This document shows, in pieces, positions 33,027 through 40,443 of a DNA stretch of 64,000 nt (position 1 is the stretch's first letter; every line of letters starts with the position of its first letter). The notes beneath the pieces were generated by a model that was given only the letters and a program-made list of their open reading frames with translations, searched no databases and was not told where the DNA came from. The DNA is from Streptomyces sp. H27-H1 (lineage in GTDB: Bacteria; Actinomycetota; Actinomycetes; Streptomycetales; Streptomycetaceae). Made by a program: the position numbers and the translations under genes. Where the stretch lies: NCBI RefSeq assembly GCF_026627445.1, contig NZ_JAPNLJ010000016.1, positions 124,001-188,000 of the forward strand, read 5' to 3'.

Positions 33027-33269
33027 CTACGGGCCCTCCTTGCGCCGCCGGGAGAAATAGGCGCCGCACAGTCCGCCCAGCACCGCCGCGATCAGGAGGG
33101 CGACGTACAGCGGCATCGTCACCTGCGGGATCAGCAGTCTGATCTTGGTGGGGCGGGTGTTCTCGAAGATGAACACCAGGGTGAGCACCGCGAGCGCGGC
33201 GACGGCGGCGCGGCCCGGGGTGACCGGCCCGCGGCCCCTGCCGCGGCTCTTGGACGTGTGAGAGCCCAT
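33027..33269 (-). CDS. LapA-domain small membrane protein
   Basis: 80 residues. A basic N-terminus (MGSHTSKSRGRGRG) precedes two hydrophobic helices (VAALAVLTLVFIFENTRP and LYVALLIAAVLGGLCGAYF), ending in SRRRKEG. The FIFENTRPTKIRLL turn is the LapA/DUF1049 signature (F..N...v.v...). In E. coli LapA helps regulate lipopolysaccharide synthesis; the role in actinomycetes is unknown. The start lies 33 bp downstream of the S9 peptidase stop on the same strand. Confidence 0.85.
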   Translation of the reverse strand: MGSHTSKSRGRGRGPVTPGRAAVAALAVLTLVFIFENTRPTKIRLLIPQVTMPLYVALLIAAVLGGLCGAYFSRRRKEGP

Positions 33270-33302
33270 GGCCCCATCGTCGGCTCGCGGCGGGCCGGGG
33301 GC

Positions 33303-35363
33303 TCAGTCGGACAGGGCCAGACGGGGGATGTCATCCCGCTCGAACCCGAACACCTGCGCGTACAGCGACAGCTCCGCCTCCAGTGCCCGGACCATGGTGT
33401 CCGCACGCCGGAAGCCGTGCCCCTCGCCCTCGAAGGCGAGGTAGGCGTGCGGCACCGACCGACCGCGCATCGCGGCCAGCAGCCGCTCCGCCTGCGCGGG
33501 CGGGCAGACCGGGTCGTCCAGGCCCTGGAGCAGGACGAACGGCGCGGTGATCCGGTCGGCGCGGGCCACCGGGGAGCGCTCGCGGTTGCGCAGCGCCAGG
33601 GTCTGCGGGGGTCCGGCGAGGGCGTCGACGTAGCGGGACTCCAGGTCGTGGGTCTCCGCGGCGAAGCCGGCCAGGTCCAGCACCGGGTAGATGATCGCGG
33701 CGCACGCGTACAGCCCGGTGGCCGCGAGCGAGGCCGCCGCCGTCCAGCCGCCCGCGCTGCCGCCCCGGATCGCGAGCCGGTCCGGGTCGGCGGTGCCCTC
33801 GGCGGCCAGGGCCCGCGCCACGGCGGCGCAGTCCTCCACGTCGACGACGCCCCACTGTTCGCGCAGCCGTTCCCGGTAGGCGCGCCCGTAGCCCGTGGAA
33901 CCGCCGTAGTTGACCTCGACGACGCCGATGCCGCGCGAGGTGAAGTAGGCGATGTGCAGGTCCAGTACGGGCGGCACGTGGTCGGTGGGGCCGCCGTGCG
34001 CCCACACCACGTACGGGGGAAGTTCGTCGGCCCGGGCGCGCAGCACGGGGTGGTGCGGCGGGTAGACGTGGGCGTGGATCTCCCGGCCGCCCCGGCCGAA
34101 GAAGGTCCTGCTCTGCGGCTCGGGGTAGTACGCCGGGTCGGCCCGGTCCGGCTGTCCGGCCCTGCCGCCCTGCTGGGCCCGGTCGGCCCCGCGAGTCCTC
34201 TGCGCCCCCGGGGAGCCGAGGCCGCCCACCACCCGGGCGTGCCCGGTGGCCGTGTCCAGCTCCACCACCTCGTACGGGCTGCGGGGACTGGCCGCGACCC
34301 CGTAGACCCGGGTGCCGCTGACGGCCAGCGTGGGCTGCCAGGCCGTCCACGGGCCGGCCGCGTCGACCAGGTCCCCGCTCTCCGGGTCGAGCACGCCCAG
34401 CACCGGGGAGCCCTGGCCGTGCAGGACGGCGACCAGCCCGTCGGGGAGCGCCGCCATCCAGCGCAGCCCCGGCTTCCACAGCGGCCCGCCGAACTCCTCT
34501 TCCCGGGGGCACAGGTTGACGGCCACCGCTTCCCCGCCGGGCCCCCGGTCCACCCGGTACGGGTTCCACCAGCCACCCCGGTCGCTCACCGCGAGGAGGC
34601 TTCCGCCGGTGGTCCACTCGACCTGCGCGACGGCCTCCTCGGGCCCGCCGAGTACGGTACGTGGATCCACCAGCCGGCCGTCGGGCGTGACCTCGGCGAG
34701 CCGCAGCTCGGTGCCGTCCCACGGCATGCGGGGGTGGTCCCACACCAGCCAGGCGGCCTGGCCCCCGTCCGGGGAGAGCCGGGGCCCGGTGCTGAACCGG
34801 TACCTGTCGTCGGTCAACTCCCTTACCCGGGAGCGGTCTTCCGCAGCCGACCCGTCCAGCGCTACGGCGGCCAGTACGCGCCGCACATCGGTCGGCGCCG
34901 ATCCGGTGAACTCCTCGAGCACGCACCAGACTTCGCCGTCGCGCAGCACCGGGTCGACCCAGCGCAGCCCGCCGCCGACCGTCGATACGGGGGTCAGGGG
35001 CCGCGGCCCGGGGCTGCCTGGCGCGTCGGGCTCGTACGCGTACAGCCGCTGGTCGGCGTAGTGGACGAATACCACCAGCGGCCCGCCCAGGGGCTGTTCG
35101 GTACCCGTCCAGGGCATGCCGCCGTACTCGGTGACCCGGCTGCGCACGTTCCACGGCGCGGGCAGCGCGCACACCGCGGGCCCGCCGTCCGCGGGCCTGC
35201 GGACCAGGGTCCGGCGGCCGCCCTCGGCCGGCCGGGGCGCCGTCCACCACACTTCGGCGCCGATCGCGCCGACGTACTCGGGCCTCCCGTCGAGGGAGGC
35301 GGCGAGTGCGGCGCCGATGGGCGAGGGCCAGCTGCCGTAGGGGGCCGTCCCGAGGTCCATCAC
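33303..35363 (-). CDS. S9-family prolyl oligopeptidase-type serine peptidase
   Basis: 686 residues. The N-terminal two thirds form a beta-propeller-like region rich in 'VW/LxxV' blades. The C-terminal alpha/beta-hydrolase domain has YVVWAHGGPTDHV (oxyanion strand), RLAIRGGSAGGWTAAAS (GxSxGG, catalytic Ser), LLQGLDDPVCPPAQAERLL (Asp) and FEGEGHGFRRADT (His). It cleaves short peptides, as acylaminoacyl or dipeptidyl peptidases do. No signal sequence. GTG 35363 or ATG 35360; the GTGA/TGATG junction couples it to the M20 gene. Third gene of a three-peptidase operon. Confidence 0.92.
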   Translation of the reverse strand: MMDLGTAPYGSWPSPIGAALAASLDGRPEYVGAIGAEVWWTAPRPAEGGRRTLVRRPADGGPAVCALPAPWNVRSRVTEYGGMPWTGTEQPLGGPLVVFVHYADQRLYAYEPDAPGSPGPRPLTPVSTVGGGLRWVDPVLRDGEVWCVLEEFTGSAPTDVRRVLAAVALDGSAAEDRSRVRELTDDRYRFSTGPRLSPDGGQAAWLVWDHPRMPWDGTELRLAEVTPDGRLVDPRTVLGGPEEAVAQVEWTTGGSLLAVSDRGGWWNPYRVDRGPGGEAVAVNLCPREEEFGGPLWKPGLRWMAALPDGLVAVLHGQGSPVLGVLDPESGDLVDAAGPWTAWQPTLAVSGTRVYGVAASPRSPYEVVELDTATGHARVVGGLGSPGAQRTRGADRAQQGGRAGQPDRADPAYYPEPQSRTFFGRGGREIHAHVYPPHHPVLRARADELPPYVVWAHGGPTDHVPPVLDLHIAYFTSRGIGVVEVNYGGSTGYGRAYRERLREQWGVVDVEDCAAVARALAAEGTADPDRLAIRGGSAGGWTAAASLAATGLYACAAIIYPVLDLAGFAAETHDLESRYVDALAGPPQTLALRNRERSPVARADRITAPFVLLQGLDDPVCPPAQAERLLAAMRGRSVPHAYLAFEGEGHGFRRADTMVRALEAELSLYAQVFGFERDDIPRLALSD

Positions 35364-36754
35364 AGCGCGCGCAGGGCGCGGTCGAGGACGCGGACGCCGA
35401 AGTGCAGGGCGTCGACGGGCACCCGCTCGTCCACTCCGTGGAAGAGGGACCAGTAGTCGAAGCCGGGCGGCAGCTTGAGCGGGGAGAAGCCGTAGCCGGT
35501 GATGCCCAGCCGGGAGAACTGCTTCGCGTCGGTGCCGCCCGCCATGCAGAAGGGCACCACGTGCCCGTCGGGGTCGAAGGCCTCGACGGATTCGCGCAGG
35601 ATCCCGTACGTCCGCCCGTCCACGGGGGCTTCGAGGGCCACCTCCCGGTGGTGGAACTCCCAGCGCACGTCGGGTCCGGTGAGCGCGTCGAGGGTGGCGG
35701 TGAACTCGGCCTCGCCGCCGGGCAGCATCCGGCCGTCCACGTACGCGGTGGCGGTGCCCGGGATGACGTTGAGCTTGTAACCGGCGCTGAGCATGGTCGG
35801 GTTGGCGCTGTTGCGGACGGTGGCTTCGACGAGGGTGGCGGCCGGTCCGAGCTTGCCGAGCACGGCGTCGAGGTCGAAGCCGGGGACGCGGGGGTTCACC
35901 GACATCCCCTGGAGGGCCGCGAGTTCGGTGAGGCAGGCGACGACGGTATCGGTGAGCCGGACCGGCCAGTCGTACTCGCCGATGCGGGCCACGGCGGCGG
36001 CGAGGCGGCTGACCGCGTTGGCCCGGTTGGGCTTGGAGCCGTGTCCGGCCGTGCCGGTGGCGGTGAGCTTCAGCCAGGCGGTGCCGCGTTCGCCGGCGGC
36101 GATCGGGTAGAGCGCCCGGCCGGGAGCGGTGTGCACGGTGAAGGCCCCGGATTCGCTGATGCCCTCGGTACAGCCTTCGAAGAGTTCCGGATGGTGGTCG
36201 GCGAGGAAGCCCGAGCCGTCGACGGCGCTGTCCTCCTCGTCGGCGGTGTAGGCGATCACGATGTCCCGCCGGGGTCTCACTCCGGCTCGCGCCCAGGCCC
36301 GTACGACGGCCAGCACCATCGCGTCCATGTTCTTCATGTCGACGGCGCCGCGGCCCCAGACCACCCCGCCCTGGACCTCGCCCGAGAAGGGGTCGACGCT
36401 CCAGTCGGCGGCCTCGGCCGGCACCACGTCGAGGTGGCCGTGGACCAGGAGGGCGGGGGCGGCGGGGTCGGTGCCGGCGATCCGGGCCACGACGTTGGTG
36501 CGGCCGGGGGTGCGCTCCAGCAGCACGGGCTCCAGCCCTGCGCCTGCGAGCCGCTCGGCGACGTACTCGGCGGCTGGCCGCTCCCGGCAGTCGCCGCCGC
36601 CGCGGTTGGTGGTGTCGATGCGGATCAGACCGGAGGTGAACTCGACGGCCTCGTCGAGCGCCGTCAGGTCGACGGCGACGCCGGGGGCGCCCCGCGTGCC
36701 CGGGGCGACGCGCGTGCCGGCGCCGCTCCCGGCCGGGTCGGACATGTCAGCCAT
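35360..36754 (-). CDS. M20/M25/M40-family zinc metallopeptidase
   Basis: 464 residues. Zinc ligands appear in order: LLVHGHLDVVPAEA (His and catalytic Asp), GRGAVDMKNMDAMVL (bridging Asp), TADEEDSAVDGS (catalytic Glu-Glu), SESGAFTV (Glu) and CMAGGTDAKQF near the C-terminus. LKLTATGTAGHGSKPNRANA is the lid/dimerisation domain signature. Members hydrolyse dipeptides, acylamino acids or succinyl-diaminopimelate; this one resembles the broad-specificity ArgE/CPG2 group. Its start overlaps the M55 gene by 8 bp and its stop overlaps the S9 gene. Confidence 0.93.
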   Translation of the reverse strand: MADMSDPAGSGAGTRVAPGTRGAPGVAVDLTALDEAVEFTSGLIRIDTTNRGGGDCRERPAAEYVAERLAGAGLEPVLLERTPGRTNVVARIAGTDPAAPALLVHGHLDVVPAEAADWSVDPFSGEVQGGVVWGRGAVDMKNMDAMVLAVVRAWARAGVRPRRDIVIAYTADEEDSAVDGSGFLADHHPELFEGCTEGISESGAFTVHTAPGRALYPIAAGERGTAWLKLTATGTAGHGSKPNRANAVSRLAAAVARIGEYDWPVRLTDTVVACLTELAALQGMSVNPRVPGFDLDAVLGKLGPAATLVEATVRNSANPTMLSAGYKLNVIPGTATAYVDGRMLPGGEAEFTATLDALTGPDVRWEFHHREVALEAPVDGRTYGILRESVEAFDPDGHVVPFCMAGGTDAKQFSRLGITGYGFSPLKLPPGFDYWSLFHGVDERVPVDALHFGVRVLDRALRAL

Positions 36755-37580
36755 ACTGCTCCTCCACCGCTGCCGAGACGATCGTGGTGACCGCCTTGAA
36801 GGTCCGGATCCCCTCGTACATCGTCCCGCTGGTGTAGCCGACCCTACGCTCGCCGCACCGCTCGACTCCGGGCACCACCGTTGCCGCCATCGAGAGGTGT
36901 TCGGCGTCGAACTCCACCTCGACCGTGAACGGCCCCCCTCGGACCGGCTCGTGGCGGACGGCGAGGGCGGCGGCCTCCTTGGCGGCGGCCCGGATGTCGG
37001 CGGCCGTACGGGCCGGGGTGCGGCAGACGGCGGCGTAGCGCGAGACGTGGTTCTTGACGGCGACGGTCACCGCGTCCGGGGCGTAGCCGGCGGCGTCGAC
37101 GCAGGTCAGGTCATCTCCGGTGACGAGTACCACCGGGACCCCGTACTCGGCGACCACGTGCGCGTTGAGCAGGCCCTCGCTGGCGCGGGTCCCGTTGATC
37201 CAGACCCCGGTGATCGAGTTGGCGAGGTAGGTGTGGGCGAGGACGCCTTCGGCGCCCGCGCCCGTGTGGTAGCCGACGAAGGCGATGCCGTCGACGTCCC
37301 CGTGCTGGACCCCCTCGACCATGGAGAGGGATTTGTGGCGGCCGGTGAGCATCTCCACGCGCGCGTCGAGCCGCTCCAGCAGCAGGTTGCGCATGGTCCA
37401 GTGGGCCTCGTTGACGAGGACCTGGTCGGCGCCCGCGTCGTAGAAGCCGAGGACGGCGGCGTTCACGTCGGAGGTGAACATGGTCCGGCAGCGTTCCCAC
37501 TGCGGGGTCCCGGGCAGCACGTCGGCGGGCCAGGTGACGCCGGTGGCGCCTTCCATGTCGGCGGAGATGAGGATCTTCAT
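36747..37580 (-). CDS. M55-family D-aminopeptidase (DppA-like)
   Basis: 277 residues. KILISADMEGATGV is the D-aminopeptidase metal motif (SxDxEG), followed by NEAHWTMRNLL (second motif), GIAFVGYHTGAGAEGVLAHT (GYH) and VWINGTRASEGLLNAHVVAE (NG...E...N). DppA-type enzymes form decamers and release D-Ala from D-amino acid peptides, for example from wall turnover. It heads an operon with M20 and S9 peptidases, suggesting joint breakdown of imported or wall-derived peptides. The ATG start follows a 171-bp spacer. Confidence 0.93.
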   Translation of the reverse strand: MKILISADMEGATGVTWPADVLPGTPQWERCRTMFTSDVNAAVLGFYDAGADQVLVNEAHWTMRNLLLERLDARVEMLTGRHKSLSMVEGVQHGDVDGIAFVGYHTGAGAEGVLAHTYLANSITGVWINGTRASEGLLNAHVVAEYGVPVVLVTGDDLTCVDAAGYAPDAVTVAVKNHVSRYAAVCRTPARTAADIRAAAKEAAALAVRHEPVRGGPFTVEVEFDAEHLSMAATVVPGVERCGERRVGYTSGTMYEGIRTFKAVTTIVSAAVEEQYG

Positions 37581-37709
37581 CGGGCCCCCGGGCGGTCGGT
37601 AGCGCTCAGGGCCCCCACCCTAGCCTTCCGGCCGTCGCCGGAGCCCGGGGCCACGCCCGGCCTCCGCGCGCCTTCGTCCCGGGGTCGGGCGGGTTTCATT
37701 TCACCCGAT

Positions 37710-37739
37710 CCGGTGAGGCCCGATACCCGGCCTCACCGG
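37710..37739 (-). terminator. terminator hairpin after the SRPBCC gene
   Basis: Perfect 11-bp arms CCGGTGAGGCC and GGCCTCACCGG with an 8-nt loop, 12 bp past the SRPBCC stop, and upstream of the peptidase operon. No T-tract. Confidence 0.75.
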
Positions 37740-37751
37740 CAACAGCCTTGC

Positions 37752-38195
37752 TCAGCCCTCGACTTCGGTGGCCAGGTTGGCGAGGAGGCTGTCGTAGATC
37801 CGGGCCAGGCCCTTGGGCGCAAAGGTGCGCTCGAAGAAGCCGCCGATGCCGCCCGCGCCGTTCCACACGGTGGTGACGACGGCCCTGGACTTGCCCTCGC
37901 CCGCCGGGGTGACCGTCCAGGTGGTGACCATGGAGGAGTTGCGGTCCTTCTCCACGAGCTGGCCGTCGGTGGGCTCGCTGACCTCGAGGAGGCAGTCGCG
38001 GACCCGCTTGCTCGTGGCCTGGAGCTTCCAGTGGACCAGGGTGCCCTCGCCGTCGCCGCCCTCGCGCACCTCGTACTCGCTGAAGTGCTCGGGCAGCAGC
38101 TTGCTCCGGGTCCCGGTGTAGTCGGCCAGCGCGTCGAACACGGTCTCCGCGTCCGCCCCGATGATGCGTTCCGTGGTGGCCTCGACCTGCGCCAT
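37752..38195 (-). CDS. SRPBCC-family protein
   Basis: 147 residues from ATG 38195, with GGAGGAG 7 bp before it. The fold is marked by ATTERIIGADAETVFDALAD, LVHWKLQATSKRVRDCLLEV, TTWTVTPAGEGKSRAVVTTV and a C-terminal helix FFERTFAPKGLARIYDSLLA. A START-like ligand cavity is expected and the substrate is unknown. It is distinct in sequence from the SRPBCC gene at 15917-16366. It is followed by a strong terminator, so it is monocistronic. Confidence 0.87.
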   Translation of the reverse strand: MAQVEATTERIIGADAETVFDALADYTGTRSKLLPEHFSEYEVREGGDGEGTLVHWKLQATSKRVRDCLLEVSEPTDGQLVEKDRNSSMVTTWTVTPAGEGKSRAVVTTVWNGAGGIGGFFERTFAPKGLARIYDSLLANLATEVEG

Positions 38196-38268
38196 GGCTA
38201 CTCCTCCAGCAGTGGTGATCCTCGTCGCGCCAAGCCAACCACCTCCGGCGCGGGCGCCCAAATCCGGG

Positions 38269-38537
38269 TCAGAGGTGGCAGCTCACGTCCACGAGGAGGG
38301 TGTCCCCGGGCAGGGCCTCCAGGTAGCGCGCCGCGGCATGGCACGGCGGTTCCGCGAGGCGTGGGGGGTGCGGGCAGGACTCCGGGCCTCGCATTCGCCG
38401 TGGACCGGCCCCTCCTCGCCGCGCCACCAGCCGTCCAGTGTCAGCACGCAGGGGTGGTAGGGCAGGGACGCGGTCTCCTCGGCCAGAACTGCCGCCCCGG
38501 CCCGGATCTCGGCGAGGGCCAGGACCTCCCGGCCCAT
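38269..38537 (-). pseudogene. small conserved hypothetical gene broken by a single-base frameshift
   Basis: The first frame from about 38537 reads MGREVLALAEIRAGAAVLAE, then ETASLPYHPCVLTLDGWW and GPVHGECEA. It then degenerates, while the neighbouring frame continues SCPHPPRLAE and ALPGDTLLVDVSCHL to the stop at 38269. Reading both together restores a typical about 90-residue actinobacterial protein of unknown function. One missing G near 38386 (in a GCCCGGAG context) explains the break. It may be a true null allele or a sequencing error. It lies just upstream of, and divergent from, the radical SAM gene. Confidence 0.7.
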
Positions 38538-38608
38538 TCCCCCCATCCGGCGAACCTCTCACGCGGGCCCGCCGCGACTGAACGGATATGCGCCCCGCAC
38601 GATCATGG

Positions 38609-38620
38609 GAACGTTTGTTC
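38609..38620. promoter_or_regulatory. LexA (SOS) box upstream of the radical SAM gene
   Basis: GAACGTTTGTTC fits the Gram-positive LexA box core GAAC-N4-GTTC exactly. It lies 36 bp before the ATG at 38656, where it would overlap the promoter. The downstream gene belongs to a family linked with DNA damage, so SOS control is likely. No other such box was noticed in the window. Confidence 0.7.
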
Positions 38621-38655
38621 TATTCTCGGAGTCGAGCTACCGAGGGAGGCGCATC

Positions 38656-39687
38656 ATGCGCTGGGACAACCTGACCGAGGGCACTACGGGGCCGGCCGCG
38701 CTCTTCGGAGCCGACTCCGTCGTCACCCGCACCTTCGACACCCCCGAATTCCGCGGGATCACCTTCCACGAAGTACGGGCCCGGTCGATCGTCAACCGGG
38801 TCCCCGGCGCCTCGCGCATGCCGTTCGAATGGACCGTGAACCCCTACCGGGGCTGCAGTCACGCCTGCGTCTACTGTTTCGCGCGCAAGACGCACGGCTA
38901 TCTCGACCTCGACACCGGCATCGGCTTCGACTCCCAGATCGTCGTCAAGACCAACGCCCCCGAGCTCCTGCGCCGCGAGCTCGCCTCGCCCCGCTGGACC
39001 GGTGCGCACATCGCGATGGGCACCAACGTCGACTGCTACCAGCGCGCCGAAGGCCGCTACCGCCTCATGCCCGGGATCATCGAGGCGCTGCGGGAGCGCG
39101 CCAACCCCTTCTCCATCCTCACCAAGGGCACGCTGATCCTGCGCGACCTCCCCCTCATCCAGCAGGCCGCGGCCGTCGCCGACGTCGGGATCTGCGTCTC
39201 CGTCGGCTTCACCGACAACGCCCTGTGGCGCACGGTCGAACCGGGCACCCCCTCCCCCGCCGCCCGGCTGCAGGCCGTCCGCACCCTGACCGACGCCGGC
39301 ATCGAGTGCGGGGTGCTGATGGCCCCGGTGATCCCCTTCCTCGGGGACTCCCCGGAGCAGCTGCGGGCCACCGTCCGGGCCGTCGCCGAGTCGGGCGCGA
39401 CCTCCGTGACGCCCCTGGTGCTCCATCTGCGCCCCGGGGCGCGCGAGTGGTTCACGGCCTGGCTGGGCGAGCACCACCCCCGCCTGGTCGAGCGGTACGA
39501 GCGGATGTACGCGGGCGGCTCGTACGCGCCCACCTGGTACCAACGGATGATCACCCGCCAAGTCCACGAGCTCGCCGCGGAATTCGGCATCGGCCCCGGC
39601 GCCCGCGGACCGGCCCGGCCGATCCCCGTACCGGAGCGGCCCGCCGGGTCCGGGCCCGCGGGGCCGACCCAGCTGAGCCTGCTCTGA
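38656..39687 (+). CDS. Rv2578c-family radical SAM protein (SplB-like)
   Basis: 343 residues from ATG 38656 (GAGGGAGG before it). WTVNPYRGCSHACVYCFARK contains the CxxxCxxC cluster motif for the 4Fe-4S/SAM site. Further conserved parts are HIAMGTNVDCYQRAEGRYRL, SILTKGTLILRDLPLI and ECGVLMAPVIPFLGDSPEQL. The group is related to spore photoproduct lyase and is annotated as Rv2578c family in mycobacteria; the reaction is not established. A LexA-type box in the promoter points to a DNA-damage role. A longer start at 38605 would begin upstream of the LexA box and is rejected. Confidence 0.9.
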   Translation: MRWDNLTEGTTGPAALFGADSVVTRTFDTPEFRGITFHEVRARSIVNRVPGASRMPFEWTVNPYRGCSHACVYCFARKTHGYLDLDTGIGFDSQIVVKTNAPELLRRELASPRWTGAHIAMGTNVDCYQRAEGRYRLMPGIIEALRERANPFSILTKGTLILRDLPLIQQAAAVADVGICVSVGFTDNALWRTVEPGTPSPAARLQAVRTLTDAGIECGVLMAPVIPFLGDSPEQLRATVRAVAESGATSVTPLVLHLRPGAREWFTAWLGEHHPRLVERYERMYAGGSYAPTWYQRMITRQVHELAAEFGIGPGARGPARPIPVPERPAGSGPAGPTQLSLL

Positions 39688-39747
39688 GCACCCGCACGAC
39701 CACCGCCCGCCGCGGAGCTCGGGCCGGGCGGTGTCGGCCGGACGGGG

Positions 39748-40249
39748 TCAGCCGACCGCGGTGCGCCCGTACGCGGCGATGCAGACCTGGGACGTTCCGG
39801 CGGGACGCTCGCCCCCGACCCCGAGGAGACCGAGGTCACCAGTTCGTCCACGACGTGATGGCCGAACTCGTATGCCGTCACGACGGCGGCGGCGAAGTCC
39901 CCGACCCGGTTGTCGCCTGCCGATGATGTCGCCCGTCCACATCTCGTCGGCCTCGTGGACGCGGGAAGTGAGGTAGTCGGCCGCCTGCTGCTGCGTCGGC
40001 ACGTCGGAGGAGGTGCTGGACGTGGCCGCCCCCCGGGACGTGGAGGGCAGTTGTCCGTCTCCGACGTCCGGGACCGAAGGATCGGACGGGTCGGACGGGT
40101 CGGACGGGTCGGACCGGACTTCGGGGCCCGCGGTCGGGCTCGGATCCATCCACGGGCCCCGGCTCGGCGACGGCCCGCACGGGCCCCGTCACGACCGCTC
40201 CCACCAGCAACGCGCCCGCGATCCGTGTCGCCTCACGCATCCACCTCAT
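39748..40249 (-). pseudogene. decayed secreted neutral zinc metallopeptidase gene
   Basis: Remnants are spread over three frames. An N-terminal signal-like MRWMREATRIAGALLVGAVV starts at 40249. In a second frame, DVPTQQQAADYLTSRVHEAD EMWTGD matches the start of the peptidase domain. In a third frame, VGDFAAAVVTAYEFGHHVVD corresponds to the active-site helix. The family has AHEFGHH or AHEYGHN there; here Tyr replaces the first His. The central about 60-80 residues are missing. A 9-bp repeat (40082-40117) expands a PSD tripeptide. Beyond doubt non-functional if the reading is right. The family match is by motif only. Confidence 0.65.
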
Positions 40250-40443
40250 GCCTCCGGTCTACGCCTGGTCACCCCGCCCCGAGCGTCCGCCCGCGAGCAC
40301 ACCTGCGAGCACGTCCTTGAGCACCCGTACGACCGTACGACCGACTGAAGGGTCATCACATCGGGCCAATAGGGCCCCCAATCCCCCCTTCCGAGCGCAG
40401 GTTCCGGGACGATTCCGCCCAGAACCCTCGGCTGGGAGGCCCC

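Noticed and set aside
36261..39926. 1221-codon open frame on the plus strand
   Set aside because: It crosses several well-supported genes on both strands and has no coherent domain; a product of high GC content.
40082..40117. 9-bp tandem repeat (TCGGACGGG x4) as a regulatory iteron
   Set aside because: It lies within the reading frame of the decayed peptidase gene and keeps a PSD tripeptide repeat, so it is coding slippage.
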